DNA of 64,000 nt from DASWJZ01 sp963720705 (lineage in GTDB: Bacteria; Pseudomonadota; Alphaproteobacteria; Rhizobiales; Afifellaceae). This document shows positions 44,382-54,175 of this stretch, piece by piece (the first letter of the stretch is position 1; every line of letters starts with the position of its first letter). The notes beneath the pieces were generated by a model, which was not told the origin of the DNA, did not search any database, and worked only from the letters and a program-made list of their open reading frames with translations. The translations under genes were made by a program, and so were the position numbers. The stretch spans positions 248,001 through 312,000 of the forward strand of contig CAVRGJ010000005.1 of NCBI GenBank assembly GCA_963720705.1, given 5' to 3'.

Positions 44382-45575
44382 TTGAGGGTCTACGTGGTCG
44401 GCACGGCCGACACCAAGGGCGCGGAACTTGCCTACGCAAAGGAAAGCGTGATTGCGGCGGGCGCTGAAGCCGTCCTCATCGATGTCGGGACGCGGTCGGG
44501 GAAGACGGTCGCCGACGTCAAGGCGGAAGACGTGGCTGCTTTTCATCCTGCCGGCGCCGCCGCGGTGTTTCAAGCCGGCGACCGCGGCGCGGCGATCACC
44601 GCGATGTCTGAAGCGCTTACCGGCTACCTGCTCGCGCGCGACGACATCGGCGCGGTGCTCGGGCTCGGCGGCGGGGGAAACACTGCACTCGTCACGGCGG
44701 CGATGCGGGCGCTTCCGATCGGCGTGCCGAAGCTCATGCTCTCCACCGTCGCGTCGGGGAACGTTGCGCCGTTCGTCGGGCTGAACGACATCACGATGAT
44801 GTCCTCGGTGGTGGACATTGCCGGGCTCAACGCGATCTCGCGCCAGGTGATCGGCAACGCCGCGCATGCGGCGGCCGGCATGGCCCTCAACCGTGTCGCG
44901 CCGTCGGCGGCCGACAAGCCCGGCCTCGGGCTCACGATGTTCGGCGTGACCACGGAATGCGTCACGCAGGTGCGCGCGGCGCTCGAGCGCGACTACGAGA
45001 CCTATGTCTTCCACGCGACAGGCGTCGGCGGCCAGGCGATGGAGAAGCTCATCGACTCACGCTTCCTTGTCGGGGTCATCGACGTCACCACGACGGAGGT
45101 GGCGGACTATCTGGTCGGCGGCATCCTGCCGTGTAGCGAAGACCGCTTCGGCGCGATGGCGCGCACGCGTATTCCCGCCGTCGTCTCCCTCGGTGCGCTC
45201 GACATGGTGAATTTCGGGCCGCGCGCGAGCGTCCCGGAAAAGTTCGCGGGACGGGAATTCCACATGCACAATGAGACGGTGACGCTGATGCGCACGACGC
45301 CGGAAGAAAACCGCGCGGCGGGCGCGTGGATCGCGTCGCGGCTCAATCGCTGCGAAGGGCCGCTCCGCTTCGTGCTTCCGCTCGGCGGCGTGTCGGCGAT
45401 CGACGCGCCCGGCCAGCCGTTCCACGATCCTGCGGCGGACGCGGCGCTTTTCGAAGCGATCCGCGCGACGTTCAAGCCAAGCCCGCTGCGGAAGCTCGTC
45501 GAGCTCCCGTTCCACATCAACGCGCCGGAATTCGCCGCGGCGCTCGTCGCGAACTTCCGCGAAATCGTATCTTGA
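44382..45575 (+). CDS. Tm-1-like ATP-binding domain protein (UPF0261)
   Basis: This 397-residue protein is related to the N-terminal domain of plant Tm-1. The start is TTG at 44382, preceded by GGGAGGA; no in-frame ATG is nearby and the N-terminus then reads MRVYVVGTADTKGAEL as in the family. The nucleotide-binding region is GLGGGGNTALVTAAM, with VPKLMLSTVASGN following. Bacterial members are often found in catabolic operons with PEP-mutase-like partners; here the partner is absent. Function is unknown. It lies between soeC and the glycerol operon, co-directional with both. Confidence 0.8.
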   Translation: MRVYVVGTADTKGAELAYAKESVIAAGAEAVLIDVGTRSGKTVADVKAEDVAAFHPAGAAAVFQAGDRGAAITAMSEALTGYLLARDDIGAVLGLGGGGNTALVTAAMRALPIGVPKLMLSTVASGNVAPFVGLNDITMMSSVVDIAGLNAISRQVIGNAAHAAAGMALNRVAPSAADKPGLGLTMFGVTTECVTQVRAALERDYETYVFHATGVGGQAMEKLIDSRFLVGVIDVTTTEVADYLVGGILPCSEDRFGAMARTRIPAVVSLGALDMVNFGPRASVPEKFAGREFHMHNETVTLMRTTPEENRAAGAWIASRLNRCEGPLRFVLPLGGVSAIDAPGQPFHDPAADAALFEAIRATFKPSPLRKLVELPFHINAPEFAAALVANFREIVS

Positions 45576-45659
45576 ACGATGGCCCTTTCCTGCCGCTTCC
45601 GTTTGGTTGCGCTTTCTGATTTGCTTGGCCGCTTCGTTTTGGTGCGTTAGGGGTTTCGG

Positions 45660-46457
45660 GTGCTGATCCCCCGGCAGAACACTATTCTTGAAATGGCGCG
45701 GCAGTCGGGCCGCGTCATGGTCGACGAGCTTGCGCAGCGTTTCGAAGTCACGCCGCAGACGATCCGAAAGGATCTGAACGAGCTCTGCGACCAACGGCTG
45801 CTCACCCGTATCCACGGCGGCGCGATTCTCTCGTCGGGGGTGGAGAACGTCGGCTACGACGCGCGTCGTATGATCGCGAGCGAGGAGAAGGAGGCGATCG
45901 GCCGCGCTGCCGCGGCGCGCATTCCCGACCAGGCGTCGCTTTTCATCAATATCGGCACGACGACGGAGGCGGTCGCCCGCGCGTTGCTCCAGCACAGCGG
46001 GCTCATGGTCATCACCAACAATCTGAACGTTGCGAGCCTGATGCGCGCCTATCCGCAAATCGAGGTGGTGATCGCCGGCGGCGTCGTGCGCCCGACGGAC
46101 GGTGGTGTCGTCGGCGAAGCCGCGGTCGATTTCATCCGCCAGTTCAAGGTCGATATCGCCGTCGTCGGCGCTTCGGCGATCGACGAGGACGGCTCGCTTC
46201 TCGACTACGACTACCGGGAAGTGCGCGTCGCGCAGGCCATCATCTCGAATACACGCAAGGTGATGCTCGTTTGCGATTCCTCCAAGTTCGAGCGTTCGGC
46301 TCCGGTTCGCATCGGCCACATCTCGCAGGTCACGACCTTCGTCACGGACCGCTGTGAATTGGAGGGAATCCGCCGAATCTGTACCGAAAGCGGTGTCGAA
46401 TTGGTCGAAGCTTTGAGTGCGGAAGGACCCGCGGAAGTCGCCTCTATTTTCGCTTGA
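45660..46457 (+). CDS. glpR: DeoR family regulator GlpR (glycerol-3-phosphate repressor)
   Basis: This 265-residue repressor has an N-terminal DeoR HTH (MARQSGRVMVDELAQRFEV, QTIRKDLNELCD, HGGA) and a C-terminal sugar-phosphate sensor domain (NIGTTTEAVARAL, GGVVRPTDGGVVGEAA). The start is GTG. As the first gene of the glpRDSTPQUVK run, it is expected to repress the operon until glycerol 3-phosphate binds. Only 75 bases separate it from glpD. Confidence 0.87.
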   Translation: MLIPRQNTILEMARQSGRVMVDELAQRFEVTPQTIRKDLNELCDQRLLTRIHGGAILSSGVENVGYDARRMIASEEKEAIGRAAAARIPDQASLFINIGTTTEAVARALLQHSGLMVITNNLNVASLMRAYPQIEVVIAGGVVRPTDGGVVGEAAVDFIRQFKVDIAVVGASAIDEDGSLLDYDYREVRVAQAIISNTRKVMLVCDSSKFERSAPVRIGHISQVTTFVTDRCELEGIRRICTESGVELVEALSAEGPAEVASIFA

Positions 46458-46473
46458 ATTTCACTTTCTTTCG
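46447..46473. promoter_or_regulatory. Candidate GlpR/DeoR operator upstream of glpD
   Basis: The stretch contains four spaced TTTC/CTT units (TTTTCGCTTG, then TTTCACTTTCTTTCG), overlapping the end of glpR and running into the glpR-glpD gap. DeoR-family repressors bind direct repeats of this CTTTC type. Placement just before glpD is suggestive. Confidence 0.35.
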
Positions 46474-46532
46474 AATATCCTCCTCGCAAGGTTCGCGGCG
46501 AAGGCAAAATGCTGCACCGCAAAAGGGGAGGC

Positions 46533-48074
46533 ATGGTGCGCTCGGCACCCTACGACATCGCCATCATCGGCGGGGGCGTTAACGGCTGCGGCATCGCGCG
46601 GGACGCGGCCGGCCGCGGCCTTTCCGTCTATCTCTGCGAGAAGTCCGACCTTGCCGGCGCCACCTCGTCCGCCTCCACCAAGCTCATCCACGGCGGCCTG
46701 CGCTACCTCGAATATTATGAGTTCCGCCTCGTGCGCGAAGCGCTCATGGAGCGCGAAGTCCTGCTTCGCGCCGCGCCGCACATCGTTTCACCCTTGCGGT
46801 TCGTCCTCCCGCACCACAAGGGACTTCGGCCCGCCTGGTTCATCAGGCTGGGCCTTCTTCTTTACGACCACCTCGGGGGGCGGAAGATCCTTCCACCCGC
46901 CCGCCGCATCGATCTCAGCAAGGACGCGGCCGGCGGGCCGCTGAAGCCCGTCTATCGTCAGGGCTTCGAGTATTCCGACTGTTGGGTCGACGATGCGCGG
47001 CTTGTCATTCTGAACGCGGTCGACGCGGCGGCGCGCGGCGCGGCGATCGAGACGCGGGTCGAGATGATGAAGGCGGAGCGGCGCGCCGGCGGTTGGCGCG
47101 TGCTGGTTCGCGACGGTGGCGGCGGGCTGCGCGAGATCGGCGCCAAGATCCTCGTCAACGCCGCCGGTCCCTGGGTCGCCGAGGTGATGGCGGAGCGCCT
47201 CGGCCTGCCGCTCGACGCGCCGGTCCGGCTGGTCAAGGGCAGCCACATCGTCGTGCCGCGTCTTTTCGCGCACGACCGCGCCTACATCTTCCAGAACGCC
47301 GACGGACGTATCGTCTTCGCCATTCCCTACGAGGGCGATTTCACGCTGATCGGGACGACCGACCTCGACTACGACGGCGATCCCGGGGCGCCGCGCGCGA
47401 CCGCGGCGGAGATCGAATATCTCTGCACTGCGGCGGGAGAATATTTTCGTCAGCCCATCGACCCGGCGCGTGTCGTATGGACCTATTCGGGCGTCCGCCC
47501 GCTCTACGACGACGGCGCCAGCGCCGCGCAGGAAGCGACGCGCGACTATGTGCTGAAGGTCGACGGCGGCGGCGACCTGCCGCCGATCCTCAACATCTAC
47601 GGCGGCAAGATCACGACCTACCGGCGCCTCGCCGAGACGGCGCTTGAGAAGCTGCAGCCGTTCCTTGGCAGCGTCGGCAAGCCGTGGACCGCGAACGCGC
47701 CGCTGCCGGGCGGCGACTTTCCGGTCGACGGCCTTGCGGCACTTGCGCTGCAACTTGCGGCGCGTTCGCCGTTTTGTTCGCCGAAGCGTGCCGCCCGTTT
47801 CGCGCGCGCCTACGGAACGCGCGCGCACCAGATCGTCGAGGGTGTCCGCGCGGAGGCGGATTGGGGCGCCTCGTTCGGCGCGGATCTGACCGAGCGCGAG
47901 GTCCGCTATCTCATGGAAAACGAGTGGGCGCAGACGGCCGAAGACGTGCTCTGGCGGCGCTCGAAGCTTGGGCTCCACATGAGCCCGCTTGAGGCCGGGC
48001 GGCTCCACGACTGGATGCGTGCGGCGCGCGTGGTTGCGCCGTCGTCGGCGGTCGCAGGCGGGGCCGCGTCATGA
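46533..48074 (+). CDS. glpD: Glycerol-3-phosphate dehydrogenase, FAD-dependent
   Basis: This enzyme of about 513 residues oxidises glycerol 3-phosphate to dihydroxyacetone phosphate at the inner membrane and passes electrons to quinone. The FAD-binding motif is AIIGGGVNGCGIARDAAGRG; others are SSASTKLIHGGLRYLE, VRLVKGSHIVVP and YGGKITTYRRLAE. The ATG at 46533 gives the usual short N-terminus (MVRSAPYDI); an upstream in-frame ATG at 46509 would add eight residues. AAGGGGAGG lies very close to the chosen start. The stop overlaps glpS (ATGA). Confidence 0.92.
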   Translation: MVRSAPYDIAIIGGGVNGCGIARDAAGRGLSVYLCEKSDLAGATSSASTKLIHGGLRYLEYYEFRLVREALMEREVLLRAAPHIVSPLRFVLPHHKGLRPAWFIRLGLLLYDHLGGRKILPPARRIDLSKDAAGGPLKPVYRQGFEYSDCWVDDARLVILNAVDAAARGAAIETRVEMMKAERRAGGWRVLVRDGGGGLREIGAKILVNAAGPWVAEVMAERLGLPLDAPVRLVKGSHIVVPRLFAHDRAYIFQNADGRIVFAIPYEGDFTLIGTTDLDYDGDPGAPRATAAEIEYLCTAAGEYFRQPIDPARVVWTYSGVRPLYDDGASAAQEATRDYVLKVDGGGDLPPILNIYGGKITTYRRLAETALEKLQPFLGSVGKPWTANAPLPGGDFPVDGLAALALQLAARSPFCSPKRAARFARAYGTRAHQIVEGVRAEADWGASFGADLTEREVRYLMENEWAQTAEDVLWRRSKLGLHMSPLEAGRLHDWMRAARVVAPSSAVAGGAAS

Positions 48075-49162
48075 CGCTCGAGCTTCAACAGGTGTCAAAG
48101 AGCGTCCGCGGCGAGACGCACATAGACAACGTCTCGCTCACCTTCGCGCGCGGCTCGCTCAACATCCTGCTCGGGCCGACGCTTTCGGGAAAAACCAGCC
48201 TGATGCGGCTCATGGCCGGGCTCGACCGCCCGACCGAAGGGCGCGTCATCATGGAGGGCAAGGACGTAACGGGCGTGCCGGTGAAGGGCCGCTCGGTCGC
48301 CATGGTCTATCAGCAGTTCATCAATTACCCGAACCTGACCGTCTATGAGAACATCGCCTCACCGCTTCGGGTCGCGCGCGTCGATTCGGCGGAGATCGAC
48401 CGGCGCGTCCGCGAGGCCGCCGCGCTGATGCAGCTTGAGCCGCTGCTTTCGCGCCGCCCGCTCGAGCTTTCCGGCGGCCAGCAGCAGCGCACCGCGCTGG
48501 CGCGTGCCATCGTGAAGCGTGCCGATCTCGTGCTCCTCGACGAGCCGCTGGCGAACCTCGACTACAAGCTTCGCGAGGAGCTGCGCGAAGAGCTGCCGCG
48601 CATCTTCTCCGCGACCGGCGCAATCTTCGTCTATGCAACCACCGAGCCGCTCGAAGCGCTCCTCCTCGGGGGTTCGACCGCTACGCTCGCCAAGGGCCGC
48701 GTCACGCAGTTCGGCCCGACGCTCGAAGTCTATCGGCGTCCGAACAGCCTGGAGACGGCGCGCATCTTCTCCGATCCGCCGATGAACACGCTCTCGGTGG
48801 AAAAGTCCGAGGGCATGTTGCGCGCCGCCGACAGCGCGCTGAGCCTGCCGGCCACCGGCGCCCTCAGCGGGCTCGCCGACGCCGTCTACACGATCGGCTT
48901 CCGTCCGAACCACCTGTTCCTGCTGCGCCCCAAAGCGGACGCCGCCGCGATTACGGCACGAGTTGCGATGACGGAGATCACCGGCTCGGAGAGCTTCGTG
49001 CACGTCGACTTCGCCGGCGAGCGCTGGGTGGCGCTCGCGCATGGCGTGCACGAATTGGAAATCGGTCAGCGGATCGAGCTGTTTCTCGATCCGAGCCGCT
49101 TCTTTGTGTTCGACGCAGGCGGTGCGCTTGCCGCCGCGCCGGGCATGCGGCGAGCGGCGTAG
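48071..49162 (+). CDS. glpS: Glycerol ABC transporter ATP-binding protein GlpS
   Basis: This 363-residue ATPase is one of two distinct ATPases in this importer. Walker A is altered (LGPTLSGKTSL) but keeps GKT. The signature LSGGQQQRTALARA and Walker B LVLLDEP are intact. The switch His is lost (VYATTEPLEAL, where a THD is expected). A C-terminal TOBE-like domain follows (IGFRPNHLF). The partner GlpT has the opposite pattern of defects, so the heterodimer probably has one canonical and one degenerate ATP site. Confidence 0.87.
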   Translation: MTLELQQVSKSVRGETHIDNVSLTFARGSLNILLGPTLSGKTSLMRLMAGLDRPTEGRVIMEGKDVTGVPVKGRSVAMVYQQFINYPNLTVYENIASPLRVARVDSAEIDRRVREAAALMQLEPLLSRRPLELSGGQQQRTALARAIVKRADLVLLDEPLANLDYKLREELREELPRIFSATGAIFVYATTEPLEALLLGGSTATLAKGRVTQFGPTLEVYRRPNSLETARIFSDPPMNTLSVEKSEGMLRAADSALSLPATGALSGLADAVYTIGFRPNHLFLLRPKADAAAITARVAMTEITGSESFVHVDFAGERWVALAHGVHELEIGQRIELFLDPSRFFVFDAGGALAAAPGMRRAA

Positions 49163-49172
49163 GGGGGCGGCG

Positions 49173-50273
49173 ATGGCGCGCATCGTTCTCGACGGAGTAG
49201 CGCACTCCTACATGGCGCAGCCGCGCGGTCCGCAGGACTACGCGCTGAAGCGCCTCGACCACGTGTGGGACGACGGCGGCGCCTACGCGCTGCTCGGTCC
49301 GTCCGGCTGCGGCAAGACGACGTTGCTCAACATCATCTCAGGCCTGATCACGCCGAGCGACGGTCGCGTTCGCTTCGACGGAATCGACGTTACGCACCTG
49401 CCGACCGCGGAGCGCAACATCGCGCAGGTTTTCCAGTTCCCGGTCATCTACGACACGATGACGGTCGCGCAGAACCTTGCTTTCCCGCTCAGGAATCGCC
49501 GCGTTCCGGAGGTCGAGGTGCTGAAGCGCGTGCGCGAGGTCGCCGAGATTCTCGAGCTGACTCCGATGCTCAACCAGCGGGCGCGGCGGCTGACGGCGGA
49601 CGCCAAGCAGAAAATCTCGCTCGGCCGCGGCCTAGTCAGGCCCGACGTGTCGGCGATCCTTTTCGACGAGCCGCTGACCGTCATCGACCCGCATCTGAAG
49701 TGGGTGCTGCGCGCGCAGATCAAGCATCTCCACCGCGAGCTCGGTCTGACCATGGTCTACGTCACGCACGACCAGACCGAGGCGCTGTCGTTCGCCGACA
49801 AGGTGGTCGTCATGTACGAGGGCGAGGTCGTCCAGATCGGCACGCCGGAGGACCTTTTCGAGCGGCCGGAGCATACCTTCGTCGGCTATTTCATCGGCTC
49901 GCCCGGCATGAACGTCGCGCCGGTCGAGGTGGCGGGAACTCGCGCCCGCCTGGGCACGCGCGAGATTTCTCTCGCGCGCAGCTACACGGGTCTCCCCGTC
50001 GGCGCGAAGACGGAGCTCGGCATCCGTCCGGAGTTCCTGCGCATCGCCGCAAACGGCGACGGCGTCTTGGGCCGCGTGGTGAAGATCGACGATGTCGGCC
50101 GCTACCGCGTCGTGAAGCTCGATGTCGACGGCCTGCCGTTCAATGCGATCGCCGGAGAGGATGCGCGCATCGAGGGCGATCAAACGCGCGTCATTTTCGA
50201 TCCGGCCAACCTGCACATCTATGTCGACGGACGCCGCGTCGAAGGCGCACCGGCCGGGGTGGGAGGCGCGTAG
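49173..50273 (+). CDS. glpT: Glycerol ABC transporter ATP-binding protein GlpT
   Basis: This 366-residue second ATPase has a full Walker A (GPSGCGKTT), Walker B AILFDEP and switch His YVTHDQTEAL, but its signature is degenerate (RLTADAKQKISLGRG instead of LSGGQ). TOBE-type C-terminal domain: LGIRPEFLRIA. It starts 10 bases after glpS. In complex with GlpS, its Walker motifs would pair with the intact GlpS signature to form the active site. The name follows the rhizobial glpSTPQUV system, not E. coli GlpT. Confidence 0.87.
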   Translation: MARIVLDGVAHSYMAQPRGPQDYALKRLDHVWDDGGAYALLGPSGCGKTTLLNIISGLITPSDGRVRFDGIDVTHLPTAERNIAQVFQFPVIYDTMTVAQNLAFPLRNRRVPEVEVLKRVREVAEILELTPMLNQRARRLTADAKQKISLGRGLVRPDVSAILFDEPLTVIDPHLKWVLRAQIKHLHRELGLTMVYVTHDQTEALSFADKVVVMYEGEVVQIGTPEDLFERPEHTFVGYFIGSPGMNVAPVEVAGTRARLGTREISLARSYTGLPVGAKTELGIRPEFLRIAANGDGVLGRVVKIDDVGRYRVVKLDVDGLPFNAIAGEDARIEGDQTRVIFDPANLHIYVDGRRVEGAPAGVGGA

Positions 50274-50276
50274 GCC

Positions 50277-51139
50277 ATGGACAAGACCTTGAACAATCGC
50301 GCCTGGCTCATGGTGTTGCCGGTCCTCGCCCTGGTGGCTTTCAACGCCATCATTCCGCTGATGACTGTCGTGAACTACTCGGTGCAGGAGACGTTCGGCG
50401 ACAACATCTTCCTCTTCCATGGCGTCGGCTGGTTCCAGGACGTGCTCCTGTCGGACCGTTTCCACGCAGCGCTCGTCCGCCAGCTCGCCTTCACCTTCAT
50501 CATTCTCGTGATCGAGGTGCCGCTCGGCGTTGCCATCGCGCTCACGATGCCGCGCAGAGGCCCCTGGGTCTCCGTCTGCCTCGTCTTGATGGCGCTGCCG
50601 CTGCTCATTCCGTGGAATGTGGTCGGAGCCATCTGGAACATCCTCGCTCTGCCGGATATCGGGCTGCTCGGACGTGGGCTGAGGAGCCTCGGCCTCGACT
50701 ACAATTACACGCGCCATCCGATCGACGCCTGGTTCACCATCATCCTCATGGACGTCTGGCACTGGACCTCGCTCGTGGTGCTGCTTGCCTATGCCGGGCT
50801 GATCTCGATTCCGGACGCCTATTTTCAGGCCGCCAAGATCGACGCGGCGTCGCGCTGGTCGGTGTTCCGCTACATCCAGCTTCCGAAGATGAAGCGCGTG
50901 CTGACCATCGCGATCCTGCTCCGCTTCATGGACTCCTTCATGATCTACACCGAGCCCTCGGTGCTCACCGGCGGCGGCCCTGGCAGCGCGACGACGTTCC
51001 TGTCGATCGATCTCGTGAAGGTGGCGCTCGGCCAATTCGATCTCGGTCCCGCGGCGGCGATGTCGATCATCTACTTCCTGATCGTGCTGCTGCTCAGCTG
51101 GATCTTCTACACGCTGATGATGCGCAACGAGGAACAGTC

Positions 51140-51143
<4 letters not shown>
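50277..51143 (+). CDS. glpP: Glycerol ABC transporter permease GlpP
   Basis: This 288-residue inner-membrane permease has about six helices and the EAA-type loop YFQAAKIDAASRWSVFRYIQ near residue 182. It is 3 bases after glpT and overlaps glpQ by four bases (ATGA). It forms the translocation pore with GlpQ. Confidence 0.87.
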
Positions 51144-52002
<859 letters not shown>

Positions 52003-52003
<1 letters not shown>

Positions 52004-52299
52004 TGGCAGGCTCCATCTTCGACCTATCCTGGATGGCGTGGACCTGGCAGACCGCCACGTTCTTCGTTGCCATCTTCCTGATGCTTTGCGCGATGACGGC
52101 CTGGGAGCTGGCGTCGCCCGGCGGCGGCCCGCGTCACGGCATCCTCGGTCTCGACACGACGCGCGGCGACCGTTTGTTCATCTCGCTGCTCGGCAGCGCC
52201 TTCATTCATCTCGCTTGGCTCGGGCTCGTCGGCTCGAACCTTTGGTGGGCTCTTGGCCTCTCGCTCGTTTACGCCCTGGCGGTGTTCCGATGGGTTTGA
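52003..52299 (+). CDS. glpU: Small membrane protein GlpU (DUF2160)
   Basis: This 98-residue protein has two or three hydrophobic helices (ATFFVAIFLMLCAMTAW; LFISLLGSAFIHLAWLGLVG). It matches the DUF2160 family found only with this type of glycerol importer. The ATG at 52003 overlaps the glpQ stop (TGATG) and has GGGAGG five bases upstream. Its role is unknown; it may be a small accessory subunit of the permease. Confidence 0.8.
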
Positions 52300-52313
52300 G
52301 GCATCAGGGGGTG

Positions 52314-52330
52314 GCCGGCCATCGGCCGGC
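52314..52330 (+). repeat. Hairpin in the glpU-glpV gap
   Basis: GCCGGCC-ATC-GGCCGGC is a perfect 7-bp GC-only stem with a three-base loop, lying between the membrane components and the receptor gene. It may protect the abundant glpV message from 3'-to-5' decay or set its level. Confidence 0.5.
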
Positions 52331-52358
52331 GTTACGCAGGAAAGGGAGGTAATACCCA

Positions 52359-54101
52359 ATGAGAAGATTGTTATTGGGCGGAGTCGCCGCGTTCGCACTC
52401 ATGACGCCGAGCGCGTCATGGGCGGGAATGGACGAGGCGAAGCAGTTCCTCGACACCGAGATCAACGGCCTGTCGACGCTGTCGCGCGCCGATCAGGAAA
52501 AGGAAATGCAGTGGTTCATCGACGCTGCAAAGCCGTTCGTCGGGATGGAAATCAACGTGCTGTCGGAAGATATCCCGACGCATGAATACGAGTCGAAGGT
52601 GCTGGCGCCGGCTTTCACGGCGATCACCGGCATTAAGGTGAACCACCAGTACCTTGGTGAAGGCGAGGTCGTGCAGGCGGTGCAGACGCAGATGCAGACC
52701 AACCGTAACCTCTACGACGGCTACATCAACGACTCCGACCTGATCGGCACGCATTCGCGTCTGCAAAGCGCGGTGAACCTGACCGACTGGATGGCCGGCG
52801 AGGGCAAGGACGTCACCGATCCGATGCTCGACGTTGACGACTTCATGGGCAAGTCGTTCACGACGGGTCCGGACGGCAAGCTCTGGCAGCTCACCGACCA
52901 ACAGTTCGCCAACCTCTATTGGTTCCGCAAGGACTGGTTCGACCGCCAGGATCTGAAGGATAGGTTCAAGGCCAAATACGGCTACGATCTCGGCGTGCCG
53001 GTGAACTGGTCGGCCTATGAAGACATCGCCGACTTCTTCACCAACGACGTGAAAGAGATCGACGGTGTGCGAGTCTACGGCCATATGGACTACGGCAAGC
53101 GCGCGCCCGACCTCGGCTGGCGCATGACCGATGCCTGGCTGTCGATGGCCGGCGAAGCCGACGTCGGCATTCCGAACGGACGCCCGGTCGACGAGTGGGG
53201 TATCCGCATGGAGAAGGACTCGTGCAACCCCGCCGGAGCCTCGGTTTCGCGTGGCGGCGGTGCCAATAGCCCCGCGGCGGTCTACGCGGTCTCCAAGTGG
53301 GACGAGTGGCTCCGGAAGTACGCGCCTCCGGGTGCGGCCGACCTCGACTTCTACCAGTCGCTGCCGTCGCTGTCGCAAGGCAACGTCGCGCAGCAGATCT
53401 TCTGGTACTCGGCGTTCACAGCCTCGATGGTGGCGCCGAAGAGCGAGGGTAACAACACCGTCGACGACGACGGCAATCCGCTGTGGCGGATGGCGCCTTC
53501 GCCGCACGGCCCCTACTGGAAGGAAGGCTCGCAGCGCGGCTACCAGGATGCCGGCTCGTGGACGCTCTTCAACTCAACGCCCGTCGATCGTCGCAAGGCG
53601 GCCTGGCTCTATGCCCAGTTCGTCGTGTCGAAGACCGTGGACGTCAAGAAGAGCGATGTCGGGTTGACCTTCATCCGCGACTCCACCGTGCGTCATCCCC
53701 ACTTCACGGAACGCGCGCCGAAGCTCGGCGGTCTGATCGAGTTCTATCGTTCGCCGGACCGTGTCGCCTGGACGCCGACCGGCATCAACGTGCCCGACTA
53801 TCCGAAGCTCGCCCAGCTCTTCTGGGAGAACATCGGCGACGTCAACTCCGGAGCGTTCACGCCGCAGCAGGCGATGGACCGTCTCGCCGACCAGATGGAC
53901 GACGTGATGGCCCGCATGCAGGCGGTGGACGAGTCGAACAACGTCTATCACGGCTGCGGCCCGCGGCTTAACGAGAAGAGCGATCCCTCCAAGTGGCTCA
54001 GCACCGAGCATGCGCCGTGGGCGAAGCTCGACAACGAGAAACCGCAGGGCGAGACGATCGCCTATGACGAGCTGATCAAGCGCTGGACCGAGCACCAATA
54101 G
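52359..54101 (+). CDS. glpV: Glycerol ABC transporter substrate-binding protein GlpV
   Basis: This 580-residue periplasmic receptor has a signal peptide (LLLGGVAAFALMTPSASWAG). Family features include GMEINVLSEDIPTHEYESKV, YDGYINDSDLIGTHSR and VYGHMDYGKRAPDLGWRMTD. Its length, well above ordinary sugar receptors, is typical of GlpV. AGGGAGGTAA precedes the ATG. It is followed by a terminator-like hairpin before glpK. Confidence 0.9.
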   Translation: MRRLLLGGVAAFALMTPSASWAGMDEAKQFLDTEINGLSTLSRADQEKEMQWFIDAAKPFVGMEINVLSEDIPTHEYESKVLAPAFTAITGIKVNHQYLGEGEVVQAVQTQMQTNRNLYDGYINDSDLIGTHSRLQSAVNLTDWMAGEGKDVTDPMLDVDDFMGKSFTTGPDGKLWQLTDQQFANLYWFRKDWFDRQDLKDRFKAKYGYDLGVPVNWSAYEDIADFFTNDVKEIDGVRVYGHMDYGKRAPDLGWRMTDAWLSMAGEADVGIPNGRPVDEWGIRMEKDSCNPAGASVSRGGGANSPAAVYAVSKWDEWLRKYAPPGAADLDFYQSLPSLSQGNVAQQIFWYSAFTASMVAPKSEGNNTVDDDGNPLWRMAPSPHGPYWKEGSQRGYQDAGSWTLFNSTPVDRRKAAWLYAQFVVSKTVDVKKSDVGLTFIRDSTVRHPHFTERAPKLGGLIEFYRSPDRVAWTPTGINVPDYPKLAQLFWENIGDVNSGAFTPQQAMDRLADQMDDVMARMQAVDESNNVYHGCGPRLNEKSDPSKWLSTEHAPWAKLDNEKPQGETIAYDELIKRWTEHQ

Positions 54102-54128
54102 GTCGAGCGACTATACTTGTTAGCTGAG

Positions 54129-54156
54129 GCATGGCCGGGTTCACTCCCGGCCATGC
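54129..54156 (+). terminator. Terminator-like hairpin between glpV and glpK
   Basis: An exact 11-bp stem GCATGGCCGGG / CCCGGCCATGC with a six-base loop is followed by TTTC. It lies 27 bases after the glpV stop and 20 bases before glpK. It is probably partial termination that lowers kinase relative to receptor. Confidence 0.7.
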
Positions 54157-54175
54157 TTTCCATTTGGGGCACGCA

